DNA of 22,675 nt from CAZWHE01 sp964633825 (GCA_964633825.1 CAZWHE010000056.1:1-22675), one strand, 5' to 3'; shown: positions 1 to 7,737, numbered from the stretch's first letter. Program-made: numbers and translations. The notes: generated by a model from the letters alone, not told the origin.

Positions 1-38
1 GTTGTCACCAAATCCTGTCCCAATAGGGGATAAGGAGA

Positions 39-150
39 GTTGGGGGCTTCGATCGAAATTTTTCTTATTTTTTGCGTCTTTCATGGCTTGTCACGGTCAT
101 AAATAAAGGTGAAAGAGCCGGCTGTTCCGGCGACCCAACACTTTTTTTTT
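39..150 (+). ncRNA. possible structured RNA with pseudoknot-like pairing and T-run
   Basis: Four complementary segment pairs are packed together. TCTTTCA (77-83) pairs with TGAAAGA (110-116). GCCGG (117-121) pairs with CCGGC (127-131). GGTC (95-98) pairs with GACC (132-135). GTTGGG (39-44) could alternatively pair with CCCAAC (134-139). The 3' arm of the first helix, the small hairpin and the 3' arm of the third helix are directly contiguous, while the 5' arm of the third lies in the loop of the first. That arrangement is an H-type pseudoknot topology. Nine T residues follow at 142-150, as in an intrinsic terminator, but they start about ten bases after the hairpin. I do not recognise a known riboswitch or sRNA family. 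The pairings are seen; transcription and strand are inferred. Helices this short could also arise by chance. Confidence 0.25.
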
Positions 151-214
151 ATTTTTTAGTAAACAAAAACGAGATAAAGCCGATTAAAAAAATGAACACT
201 TGTAAGTTTTAGTT

Positions 215-242
215 TTGACTTCTGAGGCTCTGCAAGTATTCT
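215..242 (+). promoter_or_regulatory. candidate sigma70-type promoter
   Basis: TTGACT (215-220) and TATTCT (237-242) are separated by 16 bases, giving 5/6 and 4/6 matches to the -35 and -10 consensus. No plus-strand protein gene lies downstream. If real, it would transcribe the structured region ending at the T-run at 478-485. The AT-rich background makes chance matches easy. Confidence 0.3.
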
Positions 243-373
243 ATTCTCTATCGGGACTGTTGGGACATTTAAGTAAACCGATATTTAACATCTAGTTAGG
301 CAAATACCGAATGCTCGCGTTTTATATGCGGGCAGCAAACCGGGAATCGTACTTTGAAAAAGAGAGTTCCAAG

Positions 374-485
374 GGCAGCCACTGGTCCCCTTTTCATAGA
401 GTCCTTCTAAAAGATCCTTATTTAGGCTTTGATAGGTGTTTTCCTCTATCCACCTTTCCCAATCTCCGGTGGCTGCCTTTTTTTT
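374..485 (+). terminator. inverted repeat followed by eight T, terminator-like
   Basis: GGCAGCCACTGG (374-385) can pair with CCGGTGGCTGCC (466-477) over 12 pairs including one G-U, and eight T residues follow directly (478-485). The 80-base loop contains a smaller hairpin (GATAG 431-435 with CTATC 446-450). The stem plus T-tract reads as a terminator on the plus strand, facing the 3' end of the minus-strand NUDIX gene. The long loop is unusual for a simple terminator. The structure could therefore be the 3' domain of a small RNA starting near 249, where another stem is visible (TATCGG 249-254 with CCGATA 278-283). Confidence 0.35.
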
Positions 486-1107
486 ACCCTTCCGACCGGA
501 ATTCTTTATTTTTAACCCAGTATGGAATAATCAGGGACGACCAGGTTTCGAAATCGACATCCGGCTCGTTCAGCATTTTTTCCAATTCGCGGCATGTGAC
601 AAATGTTCCTTCCATCATGTCCGATTCTTTCACGCGGATATTCCCCTTCTCGAGGCGAACATGGTGAACGATGCCGAAATGAACCGATCCGACTTTATTT
701 GATTCGTCGTTGATAACGCCTATGGGAACGGGAGTGAAAGGTTCGCTGATCTCGACCTCTTCTTCGATTTCTCTCAGGCAGCCCGCTTTGAGAAAGTCCG
801 TCACCCCGTCCACGGGATTGATATGTCCTCCCACGCCGATCGAGAATTTATTGTGGAGACGGCTCTCTCCTTGAGATGAAAAGCGCTTGAGCACAAAGAC
901 CCGATCCCCGTGAGAGATGACAGAATAAGGAATGATCTGCTTGAACCCCGAGTCCTGTTCGCAGAAGCGCCGTTCCGCAAAGAAGCCGTGTTTTTCTATT
1001 TTATCGAGATATTTCGAGTGCAGCTCGGCTTCATCAAGAAATTCGAAACCGTGAGGGAATTCCAAATCGAATAGATGGTAGCGTTTGGTGACGTAGATAA
1101 ACTCCAT
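484..1107 (-). CDS. NUDIX (MutT-like) hydrolase
   Basis: This encodes a 207-residue soluble protein of the NUDIX superfamily, which hydrolyses nucleoside diphosphate-linked compounds; the substrate cannot be told from sequence. The second half of the NUDIX box, REIEEEVEI, lies at residues 112-120. The usual Gly near its end is Glu119, and the first half (Gly and Glu spacing) is degenerate, preceded by GVGGHINP at 91-98. The overall look matches the small COG4112-type predicted phosphoesterase (MutT) group. The ATG is preceded by AAGGA at a suitable distance. The gene stands alone, divergent from rnpB. The intact RExxEE core supports an active metal site, but the box is not a textbook match. 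Confidence 0.8.
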   Translation of the reverse strand: MEFIYVTKRYHLFDLEFPHGFEFLDEAELHSKYLDKIEKHGFFAERRFCEQDSGFKQIIPYSVISHGDRVFVLKRFSSQGESRLHNKFSIGVGGHINPVDGVTDFLKAGCLREIEEEVEISEPFTPVPIGVINDESNKVGSVHFGIVHHVRLEKGNIRVKESDMMEGTFVTCRELEKMLNEPDVDFETWSSLIIPYWVKNKEFRSEG

Positions 1108-1258
1108 GGGTGCTTTTCCTTGCAGGGCCGTGTTATTTTAAAGGTTCGGTCCGACGGTGATGGAAATACCGATCCGTGAGAGACAAGCAGAGATTTTACA
1201 GCATCGTCCCTCCGGCGTGAAATCATAAAGGCGCGGGCAGAGTCGTCATGTCGCTGCA

Positions 1259-1288
1259 TTGACAATAGACGGTCCGGGGTATTAGGAT
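1259..1288 (+). promoter_or_regulatory. rnpB promoter
   Basis: A perfect -35 hexamer TTGACA (1259-1264) is followed 18 bases later by TAGGAT (1283-1288), which keeps the key T, A and final T of a -10 box. The first base of the RNase P RNA P1 helix (1295) lies seven bases downstream, where initiation is expected. The position relative to a confidently identified RNA gene makes this the best-supported promoter in the window. Confidence 0.7.
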
Positions 1289-1294
1289 GAGCAG

Positions 1295-1681
1295 GCTTTC
1301 AGGGAGTCCGGGCGACCGCTCTCGCCCTCCGGTTTGCGCCGGGCGGCGGGGGAGGAAAGTCCGTACTCCGCAGGGCATGGTGGTGGGTAACGCCCACCGT
1401 CCGAAAGGATAGGGAAAGTGCAACAGAAAGGATACCGCCCGCTTCTGTGGGTAAGGGTGAAATGGTGAGGTAAGAGCTCACCAGCGGGCAGGGTGACCTG
1501 CCCGGCTCGGTAAACCCCACCCGGAGAGAGGCCAAATAGGGGAGGATGACGTGGCCCGCGTCGCGATGACTCCCGGGTAGGCCGTTCGAGTCTCGCCGCA
1601 AGGCGGGTCCCAGATTAATGGTCGCCGCCCCTTCTTTTTCGGAAGGGGGACAGAATGCGGCTTACAGGACTCCCTGAAAGC
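1295..1681 (+). ncRNA. rnpB: RNase P RNA (class A)
   Basis: This is the catalytic RNA of ribonuclease P, which cleaves 5' leaders from tRNA precursors. The ends form a perfect 15-bp P1 helix: 1295-1309 (GCTTTCAGGGAGTCC) pairs with 1667-1681. The universally conserved core segments are present: GAGGAAAGTCC near the 5' side, ACAGAAA followed by GGATACCGCCC in the centre, and AGATTAATGGTCGCC plus ACAGAATGCGGCTTAC near the 3' side. Length (387 nt) and segment order fit the ancestral bacterial type A. The boundaries are taken from P1. The DUF5665-type gene begins 27 bases downstream and may be read from the same transcript. Confidence 0.97.
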
Positions 1682-1707
1682 ACTATTTCTTGGTGAAGGA
1701 ATGATTC

Positions 1708-2211
1708 ATGCCGCGAAGAAAACAGAAGAAACCGAAAAACCCGGAACCTGCCGCGAATAAGAGCGATGTCATCCTGGCCCAGGACGAAAAACTGGACGAG
1801 ATCCGGGAGACTCTTGCAATCAGGAGATCGGCCGAGAACGTCGATCTTCTCCATATGCTCACTTCGAAACGCCGCTTGATCTGGTCCAACCTCATTCTCG
1901 GTGTCACGAGGGGGGTCGGTTTTTTTCTTGGCATGACGATTTTCGGCGCCCTTGTCCTCGGCATTCTCGCCCTCTCCCTCGACTGGTTCGAGTCGGTTAC
2001 GGGCGTTCCGGTCAGGGACAACATGGAGAAAGTCCTTGGGGTCGGAGAGGACCTGGCGCCTCAGAAGAGTGAAGGGATTGCCGGCCAGAGGAAAAGTATC
2101 GAAAAAGTCGTTCGTAAGGTTCTCAGGGATGAAGGATTGATTCCCGAACCCGCCGAACCCGAATCCGATCCCGATATCCCTCCCCCGGAGATCATTAACC
2201 CTCCCCCCTGA
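1708..2211 (+). CDS. DUF5665-type membrane protein
   Basis: This 167-residue protein has a very basic, lysine-rich N-terminus (residues 1-10), a short helical stretch, then the segment KRRLIWSNLILGVTRGVGFF leading into one hydrophobic helix at about 68-92. That combination is characteristic of the DUF5665 family of small bacterial membrane proteins, whose function is unknown. The C-terminal tail is acidic and proline-rich, ending in runs of Pro, probably a disordered extension. The start ATG has AAGGA seven bases upstream. It lies 27 bases after the 3' end of rnpB and converges with the gene ending at 2231. The family call rests on the helix-flanking motif only. Confidence 0.75.
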   Translation: MPRRKQKKPKNPEPAANKSDVILAQDEKLDEIRETLAIRRSAENVDLLHMLTSKRRLIWSNLILGVTRGVGFFLGMTIFGALVLGILALSLDWFESVTGVPVRDNMEKVLGVGEDLAPQKSEGIAGQRKSIEKVVRKVLRDEGLIPEPAEPESDPDIPPPEIINPPP

Positions 2212-2230
2212 TTCAGGTCGTGTTGGCTTG

Positions 2231-4051
2231 TCATGATCCGGAGAGAGGACGGCTCGACTGGGTCAGAAAGAGTAAAGCGAAGCAGGTGTCGACCATGCTC
2301 CCCTGCCAGTCTCCCTTGAACCGCTGGTAACGGCAGAGGTGAGCCGCCCCTTCGCTGTACCAGCCGTGCCGCCCGATTCTCGTCCGCCGTGCGAACTGGC
2401 CCACGCGCTCGAGACCGTACAAATAGTAATAATGTCCCAGCCCTTCGGCTGATCCGGGGTTGAGCCTGGTGGTGAAGTGATCCCCCAACCACTGAAATCC
2501 ACGCTCCACAGCGGCTTCGACCGATTTTTTATCAACCTTCGATGAGTGGCTCGATGCGAGAAGGAGTGAAGCGATGCCGGCCGCCGTCATCGACCCGGTG
2601 GCCGCCTCAGAAGCCCTCTTTCCCGAAGGGACATAATTCCAGCCTCCGTTTTTGAGCTGTGTTCTCAGCAGTGAGCGCCCTGTCTTGAACCAGACCTGGT
2701 CGGGAACCTTGACGCCTCTCGACACGGCCGCCCGGAGACCGAGCAGAGCATACTGGGTGTTGGAGTGGTCTGGTCTGCCTTCGGGATATCCCCAGAACCC
2801 CGTTCCGTCTTGAGATTCGACGAGGAATCTCACCGCTTCTTCAGCAAAGGAAGATCGGCAATCCCTTCGGGCCGCATCGAGAGCCATCAGGGCGAGAGCG
2901 GTTCCGTAAACAGACTTTATTTCACTCGTGACAACGATCTCCAGAGCTTTGTGGATCGCGGGATCGTCCGGTTCCACACCCGACTTCATCAGGGCCAGTG
3001 CACCGAGAGCGGCGACGCCCATGGGATATTTCTCGCTGAAGTGTGTCTCCCATGTGCCGTTCTCATCCTGGGTCTCGAGGAGGTATTCCCTCCCTCTCCG
3101 GATCGCCCGCTTGATCTGCGCCGCCGTTGGAGCCGGAGCGGGCGGAGGCTTCATCGATGCGGCGGTTTCGGGATTTTCCTCGAGAGAGAGCCGGATCTCC
3201 GAAATCGCCAGGGAATATCGCCTGTTGATCGTCTCGTCGACTGCGAGGCGCCAGGATTTTCCCTTTGTCTTGCGAAAAGTTTTCCGGGCGTAGTGGCGGT
3301 CCCCGTTTTTGATATCAAGAACAATCTTCCACTTTCGACCTTTCTTCACCTCGAGGCGATAGACTTTGGGCACGCCGTAGCCCGACTCGTCTTCCACGTC
3401 GAAGGTGAGAAAATTGAATGTCCGGGGCTCCGAATATTCAAAACAGATCCAGCCCGATGAATGGTCCGCCGGCGCCTGCCATTTCGTGTCCATATTGCCG
3501 TCAACGGCATTGGCCGGAGAATAACGGTCCGACCGGCGGCCCGAAGCCGTGATCCGGGGTTTCAACGCATCACCGGAAGGGAGGTTGGTTGTCGCTTCTT
3601 CATTCTCCGGCGCGGCCTGAGAAGACGAGAAAGTCAGCTCGGCGATGGTGGGCGACCAGCGGGGGTTGACCACCGACTGAATGAGGACTCTCCAGGATCG
3701 GGAAGCGACCGGATCGAACCGAAAGGTCGCTTCGGGCCCTTTTCTGTTTTCAACGGAAAAAGCATTGCGCCATTTTTCATCTTTCAGGAACTGAATGTGC
3801 AGTCTTCCCGGCATCCCCTTGAGCTCGGGTCCTTCACCCAGGATCGTGAGGGAATCGAAGGTCCGGTCCCTGCCGAAGGTCACCTGGATCCATCCCGAGC
3901 GCTCTTTGAAGTCGGCGGCCCAGCGCGTGGACGGGTCCTTGTCGAAGGCCAGTTTCGGTGCGAAGCGCGGCCCCGCGCTCGAAGAAGATGTACAGATTAT
4001 TTCCTGCTCCGGGGCGATGAAACTCAGAAGGAGGAGAAAAAAGATCGCCAT
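2231..4051 (-). CDS. Secreted protein: two discoidin-like domains, then alpha/alpha toroid
   Basis: The 606-residue product begins with a short hydrophobic signal-like segment (residues 1-14). Two F5/8 type C (discoidin)-like beta-sandwich domains follow at about 16-144 and 165-292; the second carries the typical ANAVDGNMDTKWQAP signature. After a Pro/Ala linker (about 293-311) comes an alpha/alpha toroid of prenyltransferase/squalene-oxidase repeat type (about 312-600). Its motifs include QDENGTW, NTQYALLGLRAA, HYYYLYGLERVG, GWYSEGAAHL and DTCFALLFLTQ. The DxDD acid motif of squalene-hopene cyclases is absent, so a terpene cyclase role is unlikely. Discoidin domains usually bind carbohydrate or lipid headgroups, suggesting an envelope or extracellular role. 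The ATG is the only in-frame start here, with a weak GGA upstream. It follows the lipoprotein-like gene by 39 bases. A paralogue with reversed domain order lies at 7890-9794. Confidence 0.82.
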   Translation of the reverse strand: MAIFFLLLLSFIAPEQEIICTSSSSAGPRFAPKLAFDKDPSTRWAADFKERSGWIQVTFGRDRTFDSLTILGEGPELKGMPGRLHIQFLKDEKWRNAFSVENRKGPEATFRFDPVASRSWRVLIQSVVNPRWSPTIAELTFSSSQAAPENEEATTNLPSGDALKPRITASGRRSDRYSPANAVDGNMDTKWQAPADHSSGWICFEYSEPRTFNFLTFDVEDESGYGVPKVYRLEVKKGRKWKIVLDIKNGDRHYARKTFRKTKGKSWRLAVDETINRRYSLAISEIRLSLEENPETAASMKPPPAPAPTAAQIKRAIRRGREYLLETQDENGTWETHFSEKYPMGVAALGALALMKSGVEPDDPAIHKALEIVVTSEIKSVYGTALALMALDAARRDCRSSFAEEAVRFLVESQDGTGFWGYPEGRPDHSNTQYALLGLRAAVSRGVKVPDQVWFKTGRSLLRTQLKNGGWNYVPSGKRASEAATGSMTAAGIASLLLASSHSSKVDKKSVEAAVERGFQWLGDHFTTRLNPGSAEGLGHYYYLYGLERVGQFARRTRIGRHGWYSEGAAHLCRYQRFKGDWQGSMVDTCFALLFLTQSSRPLSGS

Positions 4052-4090
4052 TTCTTGTCCGCCAAAACGTTCAAATGGTCGTTGTTCCGA

Positions 4091-4954
4091 TTAAAGCGAC
4101 TCCAGCAGTTCGGCCTTCTTTTTTGAATACTCTTCTTCGGTGATCAGCCCTTCTTCAAAGAGCTCGGAAAGAATTTTGAGCCTTGCTTTGAGTCTTTCCT
4201 TGTCCACCGGGGGCGGAACAGCGGTTTTATCCTCGCTCATTTCATCGTCCGGCGCTGCGGCCGAAGCCTCCGTGGAGGCCGGAGCCTTTTCTTCAAGTTT
4301 TTCGAGAGAAGCGAGCGCGGCCGCTGTGTCGATCTCGCCCCAGAGAGGATAAAACTTGCCCGTATCGGCTCTTCGGTGAATGGTCATCCAAGTCTGCGCG
4401 ATGAGGGGTGTTTCCGACGATGTGATTCTCGTGGGCTCGCGCGGGAAATTGTCTTCCTCTTTTTTGACAAGATCGACGGACAGGTCCTTCATATTGATGC
4501 GGCTGAAGAGGATATTCAATTTCCCGTCTCTTCCGGCAAAGAGGACGCCTTTCGTCATCCGCCTCGATGGGAGGATCAGGCCTTTCCTTGCCACCTGGAT
4601 ATTGAATGAAACCCTCTGGTCCGGTATCGCCGTGGCCAAGGCGTGCGACAGGGCCGGTGCGAGCGCCCTTGCTTCGGCGTGGAGAAAAACAGGCGAACGC
4701 TCCTCTTTTCCGAGAAACGTTTCATCTTTGTAATACAGACCGGAGAGAATAGTCGCGAGATCGCCGCCGTCTACGGAACAGGGATGGTTGTTGCCCATCG
4801 GGACGATACCGTCTTCCGTGAGCCTCTGTTCGAGGAAAACTTCGAAGTCGTCCGTCGACGCCACCTCGGTCCGGACCCAGCGGCCCGTTGAGCAGCTGGC
4901 GTGCAGGATAGAGACGGCAACAAGGAAGCTCAGGGGTATCATGAATCGGCGCAT
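4091..4954 (-). CDS. Lipoprotein-like protein with C-terminal SHOCT domain
   Basis: The product is 287 residues. A hydrophobic signal segment ends in LHASC (Cys20). Histidine at the -3 position makes the lipobox non-standard, so lipidation is probable rather than certain. The central region (about 25-215) is not recognised. An Ala/Glu/Pro-rich linker leads to a C-terminal SHOCT module (about 258-287: RLKILSELFEEGLITEEEY followed by KKKAELLESL), a short helical unit often found at protein ends and thought to mediate oligomerisation. A strong GAAGGAGA Shine-Dalgarno lies six bases before the ATG. It sits 21 bases after the membrane protein gene and 39 bases before the discoidin/toroid gene, all on the minus strand, so the three are probably co-transcribed. 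Confidence 0.75.
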   Translation of the reverse strand: MRRFMIPLSFLVAVSILHASCSTGRWVRTEVASTDDFEVFLEQRLTEDGIVPMGNNHPCSVDGGDLATILSGLYYKDETFLGKEERSPVFLHAEARALAPALSHALATAIPDQRVSFNIQVARKGLILPSRRMTKGVLFAGRDGKLNILFSRINMKDLSVDLVKKEEDNFPREPTRITSSETPLIAQTWMTIHRRADTGKFYPLWGEIDTAAALASLEKLEEKAPASTEASAAAPDDEMSEDKTAVPPPVDKERLKARLKILSELFEEGLITEEEYSKKKAELLESL

Positions 4955-4975
4955 CTTTGTCTCCTTCAGATGAAA

Positions 4976-5656
4976 TCAGTGATGACAGTGAGTGTCTCCT
5001 TCCTGCTGATGGAGTTTCCGTCCATCTGCAGCCATGAACAAGGGGAAGAATATGTCGCTCAGGCAGCACGGGATCATGACGGCGAGAACAACCACGACGA
5101 AGGTTTCGAAGAGGCTGCTCATCCAGCCGGTAAACCCGTATGAAATGAGGTATAGCAGCGATGCCAGTGTGGATACCAGAACGTGGGCCGAGTGGGACGT
5201 GATCGTCGACCCCCGGTTCGGAAAAACGCGGGTGGACGCAATTCCCACGAGGATTCCAAGCACCATAAATGGGAGCACGATCGAGACATGCTCGAAGAGG
5301 CAGAAATGGAGGTGCATGTCGAGCTTGAGAATCTCTCCCCCCAGGAATGGCATAACGATGTCGCTGATGCTGCATATGCCGAGGGCGCCGGCCAGGCCCA
5401 CGATCACGGCCTTGAGGATTTTCTTGTCAAAGCGCAGGAACATGGCCGTTGTGGCGATAGCGCTCAGAAAGAGGTGGATCGGGTGGAAAACATGGAAAAG
5501 CCGAGTGTATACATTCTCTCCGGTTTCGCTTTCCACAGGCGGTTCCTCACCGATGACGGCGAAGAGGAGCGCCATCAGACCCAGCGCAATCACGGCACTG
5601 AGGATCGAGAAGGGGAGGTGAAGAGCGAGTTCGGTGAAAATGTCCTTTTTTTTCAT
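4976..5656 (-). CDS. Six-helix membrane protein with internal duplication and His motifs
   Basis: The 226-residue protein has about six predicted membrane helices (roughly 12-35, 58-75, 80-103, 121-141, 156-174, 183-208). The two halves appear related. Each has a first helix rich in Pro-Phe/Leu, then an HxxH motif at the head of the second (HPIH 58-61; HSAH 155-158), then a third helix ending in C..SDIxxP (SDIVMP 98-103; SDIFFP 200-205). Three helices per half would place the halves in opposite orientation, as in many transporters. The C-terminus is histidine-rich and ends HCHH, and MHLHF lies between the halves. These features suggest metal binding, but I do not recognise the family. I chose the ATG at 5656; a TTG at 5680 would add eight residues but has no ribosome-binding site. 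The gene heads a likely three-gene operon. Confidence 0.72.
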   Translation of the reverse strand: MKKKDIFTELALHLPFSILSAVIALGLMALLFAVIGEEPPVESETGENVYTRLFHVFHPIHLFLSAIATTAMFLRFDKKILKAVIVGLAGALGICSISDIVMPFLGGEILKLDMHLHFCLFEHVSIVLPFMVLGILVGIASTRVFPNRGSTITSHSAHVLVSTLASLLYLISYGFTGWMSSLFETFVVVVLAVMIPCCLSDIFFPLFMAADGRKLHQQEGDTHCHH

Positions 5657-5794
5657 TGTTGCCTGTGTCTGTTCTCTCAATCATGCGCCGCAGGGAAAGC
5701 TTGCGGTTAAAAATCTCGATTCTTGGTCCGGCCGGTATTATACTACTTCCGCCGAATGAGGCTGCAATGAGAGTTTTGATCCGTTAATGGAGAT

Positions 5795-6580
5795 ATGGCG
5801 TTGTCAGGGAACCCGAAGGTCATCGTCGTGATGCCGGCGTACAATGCATCTGATACTCTGGAACGCACGGTCCATGACATTCCCGAAGGCGTGGCGGACG
5901 AGATCATTCTCGTCGACGATGTGAGCAAGGACAACACCGTGGAGGTCGCTCGGGATCTCGGCCTGACGGTGATCGTTCACGAGCGGAACATGGGTTACGG
6001 CGCCAACCAGAAAACCTGCTACAAAGCCGCGCTGGAGCACGGGGCCGATATCGTGGTCATGCTCCATCCCGATTTTCAGTATGACGCACGTCTCGTCCCC
6101 TATATGGTCGGATTCCTGAAAGACGGGATCTGCGACGTGCTTCTCGGATCCCGCATCCGGACGCGCCGCGAAGCCCTCGATAAAGGGATGCCGTCGTACA
6201 AGTATTTTTTCAACCGGATCCTGACCATCATCGAGAACCTCGTTCTGGGACAAAACCTCGGAGAATTTCATTCCGGTTACCGCGCCTACACCCGGAAGGT
6301 CCTGGAAACGGTTCCGTTCATGAACAACTCGGACGATTTTGTTTTCGATTCCCAGTTTCTCGTCCAGGCCGTCTATTTCGGTTTTCGCCTGGCCGATGTC
6401 CCTGTTCCCGTGCGCTATTTCGAGGAAGCCTCGTCGATCAATTTCCTGAGATCGGCCGAGTACGGATCGAGGACGCTCATCTCCCTTGTCTACTACATTG
6501 CGGCGACGCTGGGCGGAGCGAAATCGAGCCTCTTCCGGCCCGACGGCCGCCCCGGATCGGCCGGTGCGAAATCGAAGTAA
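5795..6580 (+). CDS. Family 2 glycosyltransferase (polyprenyl-phosphate mannose/glucose synthase type)
   Basis: This 261-residue GT-A fold enzyme transfers a sugar from a nucleotide-sugar donor, probably to a polyprenyl phosphate or a cell-surface glycan. Visible motifs are VVMPAYNASDTL (11-22), ILVDDVSKDNT (38-48) binding the nucleotide, NMGYGANQKTCY, and the metal-binding acidic motif in HPDFQYD (91-97). GEFHSGYRAY and the FDSQFLVQA segment follow, typical of DPM1/DPG synthase-like GT2 enzymes. No C-terminal membrane helices are present, so it should act at the inner face of the cytoplasmic membrane. Acceptor and sugar are unknown. GGAG lies just before the ATG, closer than ideal. A TATACT sequence occurs at 5739-5744. 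The gene is divergent from the membrane-protein operon and convergent with the acyl-CoA dehydrogenase. Confidence 0.9.
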   Translation: MALSGNPKVIVVMPAYNASDTLERTVHDIPEGVADEIILVDDVSKDNTVEVARDLGLTVIVHERNMGYGANQKTCYKAALEHGADIVVMLHPDFQYDARLVPYMVGFLKDGICDVLLGSRIRTRREALDKGMPSYKYFFNRILTIIENLVLGQNLGEFHSGYRAYTRKVLETVPFMNNSDDFVFDSQFLVQAVYFGFRLADVPVPVRYFEEASSINFLRSAEYGSRTLISLVYYIAATLGGAKSSLFRPDGRPGSAGAKSK

Positions 6581-6597
6581 AGCCTCGGCCGTCCCGC

Positions 6598-7737
6598 CTA
6601 TTTGAGCAGCATGCTCGATATGATCAGCCGCTGGATTTCCGAAGTGCCCTCGTAGATTTCGGTGATGCGGGCGTCCCGGTAGAACCTCTCGACAGGGTAT
6701 TCCTTCGAATATCCATAACCGCCGTGGATCTGGATTCCCTTGTGGGTGATCCACGTGGCCGCTTCCGATGCGTAGAGCTTGGCCGTGGCGGATTCGATGA
6801 CGTAGTTTTCGCCGGCGTCCTTGGTCGAGGCGGCCCGGTACGTGAGAAGGCGGGCCGCGTCGAGGCGCGTTTTCATGTCGGCGATCATCCACTGGATCGC
6901 CTGGAGGGCCGCGATCGGTTTGCCGAACTGAACGCGCTCTTTCGCGAACTTGATCGATTCGTCCAGGGCGGCCTGGGCGATGCCCACGGCCTGGGACGCG
7001 ATGCCGATGCGGCCGCCGTTGAGTGTGTTCATGGCGATCTTGAAACCCTGGCCTTCCTTGCCGAGGAGATTCTCGGCCGGGACCTTCATGTTCTCGAAAA
7101 CAAGCTCCACCGTGGTGGAGGCGTTGATGCCGAGCTTGTGCTCGACCTTGCCGATGTTGTATCCCTCGAAAGAGCGTTCCGCGATGAAAGCCGACATCCC
7201 CTTGGTGCCCGCCGTCTTGTCGGTCTTGGCGAAGACGATGGCATACTCGGCGGTCCCGCCGTTGGTGATGAAGTTCTTGGTCCCGTTGATGACGTAGCCG
7301 CCGTCCTCCTTGTCGGCGGTGGCGATGCCGCTTCCGGCGTCCGATCCCGCGCCGGGCTCGGTCAAAGCCAGGCAACCGAGCTTTTCACCCGATGCCAGGG
7401 GGACGAGGTATTTCTTTTTTTGCTCTTCCGTTCCGAAGGACAGGATCGGGTCGCAGGCCAGGGAAGTGTGCGCCGAGAGAGTGACTCCCGTGCTGCCGCA
7501 GATCCTCGAGACCTCCTCCACGGCGAGGGCGTAGGAGAGCATGTCGGCGCCCGCCCCTCCGTATTCCTCGGGGATATAGATCCCCATGAGGCCCAGCTCG
7601 CCCATCTGGGCGACGACCTCTTCGGGGAAGCGGCATTCGGCGTCGATCTGTGCGGCGATCGGGCCCAGTTCCTTCGCTGCGAAGTCTCGAGCGGTGTCGC
7701 GGATCATCGACTGAATTTCTGAAAGATGAAAATCCAT
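6598..7737 (-). CDS. Acyl-CoA dehydrogenase (short-chain/butyryl-CoA type)
   Basis: This 379-residue flavoprotein catalyses alpha,beta-dehydrogenation of acyl-CoA thioesters and passes electrons to ETF. Landmarks in order are the N-terminal helical domain with YGGAGADMLSYALAVEE, the FAD-binding strand LALTEPGAGSDAG, the NGTKNFITNG segment, the C-terminal helical domain with RVQFGKPIA and QIHGGYGYSKEYPVERFYRD, and the catalytic Glu (about 363) in EIYEGTSEIQR. The ATG at 7737 is chosen over one 21 codons upstream because a perfect AAGGAGG lies just before it and homologues start with this MDFHLSEIQ-like segment. Length is normal. It stands alone, so it may serve fatty- or amino-acid degradation; chain length cannot be assigned firmly. 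Confidence 0.95.
   Translation of the reverse strand: MDFHLSEIQSMIRDTARDFAAKELGPIAAQIDAECRFPEEVVAQMGELGLMGIYIPEEYGGAGADMLSYALAVEEVSRICGSTGVTLSAHTSLACDPILSFGTEEQKKKYLVPLASGEKLGCLALTEPGAGSDAGSGIATADKEDGGYVINGTKNFITNGGTAEYAIVFAKTDKTAGTKGMSAFIAERSFEGYNIGKVEHKLGINASTTVELVFENMKVPAENLLGKEGQGFKIAMNTLNGGRIGIASQAVGIAQAALDESIKFAKERVQFGKPIAALQAIQWMIADMKTRLDAARLLTYRAASTKDAGENYVIESATAKLYASEAATWITHKGIQIHGGYGYSKEYPVERFYRDARITEIYEGTSEIQRLIISSMLLK

Larger units (their letters stand above)
1..483. other. AT-rich gene-free region with RNA-like structures
   Basis: I find no convincing protein gene here. The base composition is clearly more AT-rich than the rest of the window. The stretch holds a compact set of complementary segments followed by a T-run (39-150), a promoter-like pair (215-242), and an inverted repeat ending in eight T residues (374-485); each has its own entry. 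A minus-strand reading frame of about 60 codons runs from roughly 486 down to about 290. It has no start codon or recognisable domain, so I do not call it a gene. Confidence 0.6.

Noticed and set aside
290..486. About 60 minus-strand codons after the NUDIX stop, including a stretch reading GDWERWIEENTYQSL
   Set aside because: There is no start codon or ribosome-binding site in that frame and no family recognised. A single-base slip in the eight-A run cannot remove the NUDIX stop, so a simple frameshifted extension is not supported.
5657..5680. TTG start adding eight residues to the six-helix membrane protein
   Set aside because: No ribosome-binding site precedes the TTG, and the ATG at 5656 gives a sensible basic N-terminus before the first helix.
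5804..7375. Minus-strand open frame (523 codons) across the GT2 and acyl-CoA dehydrogenase genes
   Set aside because: It spans two well-supported genes in another frame and its product is a low-complexity Arg/His/Gly-rich string, a typical shadow.
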